Positions 9,454 to 18,855 of a stretch of DNA of 64,000 nucleotides are shown here, in pieces (the stretch's first letter is position 1; every line of letters starts with the position of its first letter). The DNA is from Rhodosporidiobolus odoratus. Its lineage: Eukaryota; Basidiomycota; Microbotryomycetes; Sporidiobolales; Sporidiobolaceae. The position numbers and the translations under genes are program-made. Where the stretch lies: positions 248,001 to 312,000 of the forward strand of contig JAOANU010000006.1 of assembly GCA_034387635.1 (NCBI GenBank), read 5' to 3'. The notes under the pieces are model-generated. The model saw nothing but the letters and a program-made list of their open reading frames with translations, was not told the origin of the DNA and did not search any database.

Positions 9454-10623
9454 ATGGCCTTTGGGTGGGTCTTGAGCGACCCGACTTCGACTTCGACAAA
9501 CTCCGCCGCCGCCGGGAGACAGCGCTTGCCGCCCCACTTCAGGCTGGCGACCTCCTATCCCTCACCTCTCCGCAACTTCTTTTAGACGCCCTCTCGCCGG
9601 GCGAGGAAAGCCACGCGTCGCCGTCTCCTGCTTCGTACCGCCCCGCCGACCTCGACCTCCTCAACCTGGTCAAGACTTGCTCAGGGTGGAGATCCCTCTC
9701 CCTCCGGCTAGTCGGACGTCTCTTTGGAGGACAAGACAGATGGGCGCAGGTGTGGGTGGCTCAGGTGGAGCACAAGGGTCATGTGGTTGCTAGGGTGGTC
9801 TTGAAGCTCTTGGTCGAAGCGCTTTTTTGGGAGCCGGATGCGGTGATGCCATGGATTCCAGCGGAAGATAGCATGGCTGCCGAGCTCAAAGCGTGCGTGT
9901 GACCGCTCTTACAACCCAGTCTATCTCAAGCTGTTTACTATTCTGCATTGGTAGCTATGCCGCCCTCCGCCCGGTTCAAGGTCAAGACGTGCCACATTGC
10001 TATGGTGCCTCCCGGTTTGCCATGCCCTGGGGGGAGACTGTGCCCGGTATCCTCCTCGAAGACTTGACTGCGACTACCACGTCCAGCTGGAAGTTTCTCC
10101 GGAACCAGCAGCACAACCTGACCGTGCAGTCCATCGACTCTTTTGTGCGTCGCTATTCCTTCCTGTCCTTAACATGTAGACGCTGAGAAGATTGCTGTAG
10201 ATGCGTGCTGCTCACGTCCTACTTCATCGACTGCAAGGACTCGGGGTTGCAGAATTCGAAATCCGAGCTCTTGACCTTCTCCTCGTCAACCCACCTTCGC
10301 TTCAACAGCCAACCTTCGTCTTGGTCGACTTCGGGCGGGCTATGGACGCGCAGCAGTTTCAGACCAAGCACGAAGCCAGCATCAAGAAACACGACCTGAT
10401 TTGGAAGCCGTGGCAATCCCATGCCGACTACAAGCTGCAGAATCACCTCGAGGCGGCATGCGGCGAAGTCGTGGTGGATTGGAGAGAGTATGAGCGGAAG
10501 CAGAGGCGAGGCATCTTTGCAGACCCGGGATGGTACGAAGCGAAAGGCGCAGATGATGATCAGAATCTTCGATGTTGCTGTTACACCCACCGATCCGCCG
10601 AACGATCAAGACTGCTGAGATAA
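9454..10623 (+). pseudogene. Kinase-like copy 2, frameshifted and stop-lost
   Basis: Exons 9454-9892, 9955-10144 and 10201-10623 correspond to those of copies 1 and 3. Directly after the start, copy 3 reads ATGGCCTTTGGTGTGGG while this copy reads ATGGCCTTTGGGTGGG, one base shorter, which shifts the frame after four codons. From about 9465 the family frame resumes (GLERPDFDFDKLRRRRETAL) and the rest stays open, so only an internal non-ATG or later start could make the protein. The ordinary stop TAG after the DDD ending is CAG here, adding 20 residues (QNLRCCCYTHRS and on). In the loop it has AEFEIRALDLLL, so the catalytic Asp is Glu; the DFG is kept. A sequencing error at the start is possible. 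Confidence 0.6.
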
Positions 10624-10645
10624 ATTGAGGGAGCGATAAGCGCAC

Positions 10646-10794
10646 TGGCTTATGGCAGTACTCGTAACTCTTGAGTGCCCGCTGACGGGTGAAACGCTTT
10701 GCAAGGTGTCTCGCAATGGAAGAAAAGGTTTACGAGGCGCTGGCGAGAAATGGACGGATGGGTGGCAGCGAGAAGAGGGCAGACTGCGTAGCAT
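10646..10794 (-). pseudogene. Relic of first exon of the nuclease-like gene, beside kinase copy 3
   Basis: From ATG 10794 on the minus strand the frame begins MLRSLPSSRCHPSVHFSPAP and RKPFLPL, which lines up with the relic at 41832 (MRPGLPSARYRPAG and SPAPRNSFLP). It then shifts frame and ends beside a GTGCGC donor-like site. Length 149 nt against 150 in the intact gene. No downstream nuclease exons follow. The start is 182 bp from the kinase copy 3 ATG. Confidence 0.55.
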
Positions 10795-10976
10795 AATACG
10801 GGGAACTTCGCCGCGAATGAAGCAGCTGGCTAGTTGACAGAGGAGGAAGAGCGAGCCGCCTCCGGCCGGGCTGAAGTAAGGAGCTTCGAAAGGGCACGAG
10901 TGCGAACGGTTCAAGGGTTTCTCTCACGGTCTGCAAGCTTCTCATTACACCTTCGCTCATCAATACGACATTCAGC

Positions 10977-12080
10977 ATGGCCTTTGGTGTGGGTCTTGAG
11001 CGACCCGACTTCGACTTCGACAAACTCCGCCGCCGCCGGGAGACAGCGCTTGCCGCCCCACTTCAGGCTGGCGACCTCCTATCCCTCACCTCTCCGACAC
11101 TTCTTCCAGACGCCCTCTCGCATGGCGGGAAGAGCGACGAGTCACCGTCCTCGCCTGCTCCGTACCGGCCTGCCAACCTCAACCTTCTAAACCTAGTCGA
11201 GACTCGCTCGGGGTGGAGGTCGATGTCGCTTCGCCTTGTCCGCCCCTTGTGGGCGGGTGCAAATGAGTGGGCTCAAGTCTGGGTCGCCGACGTGGAGCAG
11301 AGAGGGCATCTCCTCGGGAGGGTAGTCTTGAAGCTACTGGTTGAAGCGCTTTTCTGGGAGCCGGATGAGATGTCACCTTGGATTCCAGCGGATATAAGCA
11401 TGACTGCAGAGCTAAAAGCGTAGGTTGTTGCGCCTCCTGCGAGACTGCCGCTGACTTATCCGTTCTACCAGTTATGCCGCCCTTCGCCCGGTTCAAGGTC
11501 AAGACGTCCCTCATTGCTACGGTGCATTCCATTTCCCAATGCCCTGGGGAGAGACCGCGCCAGGCATCATCCTCGAAGACTTGACTACTACTACCACGCC
11601 TAGTTGGGGGTTCCTTCGGGATCAGCGCAACGAGTTGACGGTGCAGTCCATTGACTCTTTCGTGCGTCTGCCACTTTCCTTGTCTTGGACATCTGAATAC
11701 TCATGACTTTCCGACAGATGTGTGCTGCTCACATCCTACTCCACCGTCTGCAAGGGCTCGGGGTTGCGGAGTTTGACATTGAAGCTCTCGACCTTCTCCT
11801 CGTCAATCCACCTTCGCTTCCGGAGCCGACATTCGTCTTGGTCGACTTCGGACAGGCTGTGGATGCGCGCAGCTTCCGAGACCAGCACGAAGCCGATATC
11901 AAGAAATACGACCTTTTCTGGAAGCCTTGGCAATCCCATGCCGACTACAAGCTGCAGAATCACCTCGAGGCGGCATGCGGCGAAGTCGTGGTGAATTGGA
12001 GAGAGTATGAGCGGAAGCAGAGGCGAGGCATCTTTGCAGACCCGGGATGGTACGAAGCGAAAGGCGCAGATGATGATTAG
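10977..12080 (+). CDS. Degenerate protein-kinase-like protein, copy 3
   Basis: Exons 10977-11419, 11472-11661 and 11718-12080 give 331 residues with no disruption. It begins MAFGVGLERPDFDFDKLRRR and shares all landmarks of copy 1: CYGAFHFPMPWGETAPGI, LEDL, GLGVAEFDIEALDLLL and FVLVDFGQA. The loop again has the Asp without the preceding His, and Asp for Asn, so catalytic competence is doubtful. Compared with copy 1 it has one extra codon in a Ser/Pro stretch near residue 60. Its third exon is almost identical to that of copy 1. It lacks a full nuclease partner; only the first exon relic remains upstream. Confidence 0.65.
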
Positions 12081-12122
12081 AATCTTCGATGTTGCTGTTA
12101 CATCCACTTGTCCGCCGTACGA

Positions 12123-12345
12123 TCAAGAGTTCAAAAGAAAACGTTGAATAATGGACGGGTGAAGAGTTTGAAAAGGTGTCTCGCGATAGGAAGAAAAGGA
12201 AGCCCTCCCCATTAGATCTGCGGCGGCGAAGACTCGTGGGCGCAGGTGTGGACTGCCGAACTCGTTGGGGATGGTCAAGAACTCAGTATGGTCCCTCATC
12301 ACCACAGCGCCTTTGCGTTTGCCGTGCCCTGGGGTAACATCCGTT
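12123..12345 (+). pseudogene. Collapsed remnant of a further cassette unit
   Basis: At 12155-12205 the sequence resembles the spacer between cassette copies (GGTGTCTCGCGATAGGAAG). About 12238-12265 then reads WAQVWTAE, as in the first kinase-like exon, and 12300-12345 reads SAFAFAVPWGN, resembling GAFQFPMPWGE of the second exon. The material in between is missing and frames do not connect. It overlaps no other gene up to the stop of the PL14-like gene at 12426. Confidence 0.45.
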
Positions 12346-12425
12346 TGGGTCCGAGCGACCGTTCCCATGTTGCAACAACATTGACTTCTATATACGTTGA
12401 TCCGGATCTTCTCCCAATCCTGGCG

Positions 12426-14445
12426 CTACATTCGCGAGGCAATGGTTGCCTTGACGGTCGACCCGTCTTCCGAGCTCGTATCGTCCCCCTCCCAGAAGCG
12501 CATGTTGCGATAGTAGGTGTAGGCGTCAGCGGGGGTCGCATAGTCTGTTGTTGAACCGCCGAAGAAGGCTGCGCAGAAAGGGAAGAGGGCGAGGCAAACC
12601 TCAGTTCAGCTCAACACTGGTACAGCAGGACGCCGAGGCAGGAAAGATGACTTGCAGGAAATAGCGAAAGCAGAGAACTGCACGCTTTCGTTGATCCGGA
12701 AGACAATGTCTTTTTTCTCGAAGGCCAGAGTTTCGCCAGCATAGACAGCGAGTACGCCGTTCGCCTTGTCGATCGCCGAATTGAGAATGGCAACCTCTGT
12801 GACGGTATTGTAGCTATGGGGAAGCGGGAGCTCGTCAGCGAGAGGTGGTGAAGGAAAGAGACAAGAAACGCACGCGCCGGCCGCAAAGGTGAAAGAGCCA
12901 CGATCGAAAGAGACTGCGTGGCGGGTGCAAATTGTCAGCTCTCCAGTCAAGTCTGTCGCGCAAAAATGATCCGCAAATGTAGTGTGAAGAGAGCAAAGTA
13001 CGCACCGCCGTCCGCGCCGTGACAATAGGCCGAATCCGATCCTCCGTCGTCAGAGCACTGTCCATCATACTGGGGAATGTAGGCGTAGGCTGCAATGTCG
13101 AACGAAGGTAAGGGTCAGTGCAAGCAATCGAGTCGGGGGAATAGAAAGAGAAGGAGCCTGCTGAAAGGCTCGGGGGACGCACCTTCGCCAGCTCCATCCG
13201 CTCGCCACATCACTATAGTTGGGGAAGGAGCGCTATGTCAACTTCGCTGTACGAGGGCACGGCGGGAACATATCGTCGCAATGAACGGAACGACCCTGTC
13301 CCGACAAAGAGGAAAGAGGAACGGGAACAAGGAAATATCGCTTACATCGCAAAGAGAAGCATGCTGCGCTTGGAGAGCCGCCTGTACACAAGGATGCGGG
13401 ATCGCCACCGTAGCCGCCAGGGAGTTTGCCGCCTGTGGCGAGGAATTTTGGTCAGCGCTTTTTTTCTCCTGCGCGTCACATGGGGGGAGGGGAATGCAGA
13501 CCCTTGACAAAGTCGAATCCTTCACTGAAGCCAACCTGGGGAGCGCAAGAGATCATTCGAAAGTCAGAGACGAGAGAGAGAACCTGCAAACAGATTAAGC
13601 CGAACGGAACGCACATCGTAGCTAATCATTGCCCTGTTCTTGCCAGTCCCAAACACGCCCGTCTGTAAGTTGCCCACTCCACCCGTCCCACCCGAGTAAC
13701 TCCCCTTCGGATACTCGATCTGCAGTACAGCCTCTTCTGCATTTGAATCCAGCGGATCCTCCACGAACGAGATATAGTCGCTAGCCCCTTTGATCACATT
13801 CCAGGACTCCTTAATGTAGGACATGGCGGCCGACGGTGATGGGATAGCGGAAGAAGGCAAGGGGAGGGAGGGCATGGCGGCGGTTGTCATCGAGTATTTC
13901 GAGGCGAGGGATTCGAGGAAGTCGGCCGCGACGGTGGTCGCAGCAGGTGCAGCAGAACCGGTACGGGAGCTGACTTTGGTGGTAGCAGTGCCTACACAAG
14001 ACTCAAAGATTAGTCATTGTCATAGACGCGCTCGCCAGGGAGAAGGCGGGGGAGGAAAGGAAAGAAGAAAACCGCACCAGTTCCTGCGGTATTCTCTGCC
14101 GAAGTTTCTCCAGCGCTCCCTCCAGAGCTATTCCCCGGCGTCGCAGATCCATCGCCTCTGTTTGCCATCCACACCGCCAGTCCCACCGCTGCTGCGAGAA
14201 CGACCACCAACAAGACACAGGACAATCCGGAGAAAGGTGACGGGTTGGGGGGTTGCTCCTGCGGGTTCGGCGCACGCAGTCAGCTCACACAGAGGGCAGA
14301 TGATCAGGAGAAAGCCTGCCTCGACGTCCGCTTCCTCGCTCTCGTCACTGCTTGTGTCGCTCTGGGACCCCCAGCTGGAGAAGCTCGACGAGTCGCTGGT
14401 GTCGTCGTCTGAGTCGCTGGTGGTATCGTCGCCATGTCGAGGCAT
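12426..14445 (-). CDS. Membrane-anchored polysaccharide lyase family 14-like protein
   Basis: Ten exons (14326-14445, 14078-14258, 13615-13991, 13502-13535, 13346-13432, 13183-13212, 13006-13089, 12874-12913, 12656-12813, 12426-12568) sum to 1254 nt, 417 residues. The N-terminus (MPRHGDDTTSDSDDDTSDSS) is acidic and cytosol-like, followed by one membrane helix (LSCVLLVVVLAAAVGLAVWM, about residues 50-70) and a Ser/Thr-rich stalk, so type II topology is likely. The lyase-like domain shows ISYDVGFSEGFDFVKGGKLP, FSLRLMWRADGAGEAYAYIP and FFGGSTTDYATP, which are typical of basidiomycete PL14/alginate-lyase-like proteins. The substrate is unknown. The last intron (12569-12655) uses a GC donor (GCAAGT); a GT alternative would insert residues in a conserved segment. 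Confidence 0.75.
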
Positions 14446-14623
14446 GCCATATAGCAAGTGGTCGACAAAATGAGCGCGAGCTAGGCGGAGCAAGAGCAGG
14501 CAAGAAAGCAGCGCAGAAGCCAAGTGCGGCTTGTCCGAGGACATCGGGCGGTGTTGATCGAATGTTTGCGGGCGACGACTGCGGTTTTGCCCTGCTGATA
14601 CTGTACACCACTGCCTTTCAGCT

Positions 14624-16876
14624 CTAGAGGAAGGGATTGCATCTACACACCGACGCGCGCACAGCGAAAGAGAGGAAAGAACCGCAGGCCAGGCCCAGGG
14701 TGAGGTAGAAGGCCAGGCATGTCGCGGCAATCTGGCGGAGAGCAGTGATTAGCACCCATCCGGTCGGGATTTGGCGATGTATCCTTGAGACTCCGGAGAT
14801 TGGAGCAAGGAGTGAAGGCAGAAGGCAGGGAGATCCGGGCTCACGTCAATCTCGTTTTCCTCCAGTGACGGCTCAACAACGGAGGCGAGCATGATGAGTG
14901 TCGAGAGATAGCCATTCGAGATGGCGAAGAGGAACATTATAAAGACGTATACTGCAACAGGAGCGGGTTCAGCAGCACGAAGCAAAGAGAAAGGCATCGA
15001 GGAAGGGACTCACGAAGGTCCGACTTGATGACAGGGTTGCCGTCGCCGCCGGCCGTCTGGTTGCAGATGAGGAACAACGGCTGCGTGACGAGAAGAGCGA
15101 GTCAGCACGAACAGTGTAGATCACCCAGCTTAGGTGCATGAGTGGGACCGAGCGGAGGAGGTCTGCCTCTGGGCCGAAAGAGCAGCAGGAGATCGAGGGA
15201 GCGGGTACACAGGAGCGAGACCTATAGTTGAAGGACGTACGATGAACACGAACCTGGCGACGGTTCCGATCGACAGCGCTTTGAAGTCGGTGAAAGCGAG
15301 TTTCTCCCACTGGGGTAGCACCCTTCCCAGCCAGTCTCCACCCGCGAAGACAGCGAATCCGAGACTAGAGCAAAGGGTGGTCAGCTTCTCGCAAGCGAAA
15401 AATGAAAAGTCAAAGGCAATGAGGAACGTAACGAACGGGACAAAGAGTTCCGGCTGTTGCAGCAATCTAGCATCCGGTTGACCGGCCTCGACCGATTGTA
15501 TCGTCGAGGTGATGGACGGGAAGACGCTAAGCGTGACACCGAACACAAGGAACATGATGATGCCAAGGTGACGGACTTTGCGCTCGACGGTTCGAAGATC
15601 CGCAAGCGGTGCCGAGGCGGATTTGGTCGAGGCGGCGTCATCATTGTCGAATGACGAGCGGATAACGAGACGGTAGAGGGGAAGACGGACGAGGATGGCG
15701 TAGGAGAACCAGGAGACGCCGGCGAAAATGCCAATGGTGAGGAAAAAGGTGAACGCTGACGTGCGGACTGTATCGGGGGGCGTCACACCGGTGATACCGA
15801 AAGGGAGGTCGCGGTAGACAAGCTCGCTTTGCAGGCCGAAGACTTCAGTAGGTGCTTTCTTTGCTGCCTTGGCAGCGCCGTAGGCTGCGACAAACTGGAT
15901 CATCGCAACGGCGAAACCGATGGCACCTTGACCCGAGAGGATCTGATTGAGGTAGGCTGGACCGAAAGAAGCCGAGAGCGCGACGACGGCGTTCTGCAAA
16001 TAAGAGGCAGAACCCGCAAGGACGATGGCTGAGATGATCAAGAACGAGAAGAAGAGGCTGCAAGATGACCGAGTTAGCGCAGATTCCCCTCACTACGTTG
16101 TAGTGCGGATTTACTTGGCAGAGATGTCCTTGACGCGTGTCGTGACGATGAAGAGGACGAGGTTGGCAGTCATTACGAGGATGCTCCAGGAGATCCGCCG
16201 GGCAAGATTGGCCTGCGGAACAAAAGAAGTTTAACAGTCTAGCGGAGGACCGCCGGAGGGAAATACGCCTACTCCACCTTGCGTAGCATTCGCGTGAGCG
16301 AGGAAGACCAAGTTGGCGGTCGTGAAGGTGAGCGAGACGAAACTGGCGAAGCTGGTCTCGAAGGGTGACCCAGTCAACCGTGCGGCAAAGTACGAGGACG
16401 CGACGATGATCTGGTTCCATCCAAGCAGGATGCAAGCGCCGAGGGTCTACGGCAACGTAAGCAATTAGGAGGGATGAGTCGAGGAAAGCATAGGAAACCC
16501 CGACATAAAGTCGAGGAAAACGCACGAAGAAGATCAGGTATGCCAGCGATACCTCCAGCTTGCGTACTTTCAGCTGCCGTCCCTCTCCGCTGTCCCTCGT
16601 CCTGCTGCGGCGTCGCTTGTGTCCGCCATCTTCCGCTCCACTCTCATCTTCCATCAAAGGTCGATATTCGTCATCCAATGCTCGTTCCGCTTCTGAAGCA
16701 TCGAGCTCCTCTGGTAGTTCATCTCCTTCCTGCTCGGCTTCTTCCTCTGTCCGTCGGGCTTGATGTGCGAGCTGTTCGGCCGTAGTAAGCTCCTCGCGGA
16801 TGTGGTCTCGGGCTTCTTCCAACGAGTGGTGAGCTCGATCTGCTGCTCGCTTGAGGGTCGCTGTGGGTCCAAGCAT
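14624..16876 (-). CDS. FUN26: Equilibrative nucleoside transporter (SLC29/FUN26 type)
   Basis: A multi-exon gene starting at ATG 16876 (MLGPTATLKRAADRAHHSLE). The first 115 residues are hydrophilic and acidic. Hydrophobic segments then follow: SLAYLIFF, a stretch LLGWNQIIVASSYFAARL, then ASFVSLTFTTANLVFLAH, and the family's signature-like FGPAYLNQILSGQGAIGF with an adjacent GSASYLQNA. A large hydrophilic loop precedes the second half (LGIIMFLVFGVTLSVFPSIT). The C-terminal helices are YVFIMFLFAISNGYLSTLIM and IAATCLAFYLTLGLACGS, ending at stop 14624-14626. ENT proteins move nucleosides by facilitated diffusion; yeast Fun26 acts at the vacuole. Location here is not predictable. The exon count was not fully fixed; the end is set by the last helix. 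Confidence 0.85.
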
Positions 16877-17501
16877 GTCGTCTGCCCAGTCTAACGAGGC
16901 TCGGTGGTGATTCGGAGTCGAGAGAGTTGGTTCGGCGACTTGTTTCGATGAGGTGGGGAGGTCGTAAAGTGGGATGGGCGGATAGCTGGTAGCAGATTGG
17001 GATTCGCTGTGTTGAGCGTTATTACTAGGGAGGTCCAGTTTGATGGAAGTGCCGCGATCGAGGATGACGAGGATAAGATGAAGACTGCGCCGGCCTTCAG
17101 AGGACCGGGGACCTGAAAGGAACGTCTAGCGTCTGGCGGAACTCCATTGCATACAGCCGGTGACAACATCAGAACAGCAGCGGAGAGACAGTAGAACAAG
17201 CCGCGAAGCCTGCGGATCGCCAAGTCCCTTCCACGCATTCCAACAGAACAAGAAAAATGCAAGGGCTTTCTGCTTCTCCACGCGACGCGAACAACTACAC
17301 AGCACGCTAACATCGAAAGCCATCTCCGGGATACTGCGACACTCGGCGGTTAGCGAAAGCGCTAGTGGCGGAAAGAGAGCGCGGACTCACCGACAACAAA
17401 GGTGCAGAACAGCACAACAGACCTTCCTTACTCAGCCAGCACCTGCCCCGACGCCCACCTTCCCTATCACATGCGCTCTCACACTGCCTCACCTCCTGTT
17501 C
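16877..17501. other. Intergenic, no gene seen
   Basis: About 0.6 kb between the ENT start and the VFA1-like stop, both genes on the minus strand. Frames here are short and overlapping with no motif, so it is read as the transporter promoter and the neighbour's 3' region. Confidence 0.5.
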
Positions 17502-18243
17502 CTATGGCCCGCTAGGCAAAGCCCCTCGTGGCACCTTCGGGAAACTCCACCCCTTTCCCCTCTCTTCCGCATCCTTCTTCTCCCATTCCCGCCTCTTCGC
17601 GGATACCCGCATCGCATAGTAATCCCGCTGAAGTACAAACGTCGTGGCTGTTTCCGCTTCTGAGCGGGCGCGATCAGTGGCGGATGGAACGGTTGGAGGT
17701 GGGGGTGGGAAGAGGGTCGAGGCGGCGGAGGTGGAGAAGGAAGTGAGGGTCGATGCGCCGGTACGGAGGAGCGAGAAAGCAGTAGAAGCTGGATTCGACT
17801 TGGCACTTTCGGCTGTCTTGGCGTCGTCTGCACTGGGCGAGGCGGCGGTTTTCCGAGCTTGCTTTTCTTCATACTCCTTCTTCACCTTGTCTATCTCGGC
17901 TTGCGGAACGGGCGAAGGGGCGTTGGAGCTGGAAGGAGAGGCGCTGCCGGCGACGGAAGATGCAGGTTTAGCAAACTGTGCGGAACGAGAAGAAAAGAAC
18001 GTCAGCTGCCGAGCCGTCAAAAATGATAAAGGGTAGAGAGCTCACTCCCGGGTCCAGCAGATGTGACCGACACGCGTAAAGGTAGTCCGTCACTCCTTCG
18101 GTAGCCAGACAGCATGTGGTTTCCCGATGGCAGATGAAGCAGCTTTTGGCCGTTCCGACCGTCCGCACATGATAAAGATTGGCGAATTTGGGAGGTCCGG
18201 CTGGCGCACCCGGAGGAGCGGGCGGACGAGTGACGGCGGTCAT
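17502..18243 (-). CDS. VFA1: VPS4-associated protein 1 (Vfa1) homolog
   Basis: Exons 18046-18243 and 17502-17975 join to 223 residues. The N-terminus carries the family signature: KFANLYHVRTVGTAKSCFIC followed by HRETTCCLATEGVTDYLYAC and RSHLLDPG, that is, a CxxC pair and a later C-x2-H that likely bind zinc. The middle has a charged coiled-coil-like stretch (AEIDKVKKEYEEKQARK) and a Ser/Pro linker, and the end is a basic helix (YYAMRVSAKRREWEKKDAEE), similar to other Vfa1 proteins. In yeast, Vfa1 binds the ESCRT AAA-ATPase Vps4 and stimulates it at endosomes. ATG 18243 is the first available Met; no in-frame ATG exists above it before a stop. Confidence 0.8.
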
Positions 18244-18855
18244 GTAGCTGTAGACGGCGTCTGGACCAGAGTTACGGAGAGTCGAAGATGGCCGCGGAGG
18301 ACGAGGATGCTGAACAACGACGATTCAGTCCAGAAGGAGCGAGAGGCAGCAAGAACGCAGCGTACTGAATCTGTTACCTCCTCGTGCTGTGACCGGGTGT
18401 GCGCGCCTTCGCCGTGTCGTCAACTTGGGTGCTTCAAGATTAGGACGGCAACGAAGGATAGGGCACCGAACCAGCGACTTGAGCTAGTGTATCGGCGTAT
18501 GATGGATCCAGACACTACAAGTGGGTGTCAGGCGCCGTAAGAAGCCGCGACAGCGAAGGGACGAGAGGAGAACTGGAAAAGCGAGAAAACATGTAGCAAT
18601 TCGTGGCAGGTGCTTGATACACTGTGCTCTATCTCCTGCTGCCACGAGACACGCTAGCTGTGGACCCATGCACATGCGGTCCGGGGAAGGGAGCGTAGGT
18701 GAACTGAGGTGATTCCCATCCTGTTCACCCTTTTCCTCCTCAAGCCTTGCCTCAGCTGGCACAAAATTAACCCAGGCTCACCCCAAATCGATACCACAGC
18801 TCTAACGCAAGCTACCGACTGCACACCAAGCTCGGCCTCCCTATCCACCCCAGGC
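18244..18855. other. Intergenic, no gene seen
   Basis: About 0.6 kb upstream of VFA1 and downstream of the RBR ligase. Only short frames are present and none has a recognisable motif. Confidence 0.5.

Noticed and set aside
12246..12554. Open plus-strand frame of about 100 codons
   Set aside because: Its second half lies antisense to the last exon of the PL14-like gene; only the first part resembles cassette remnants.
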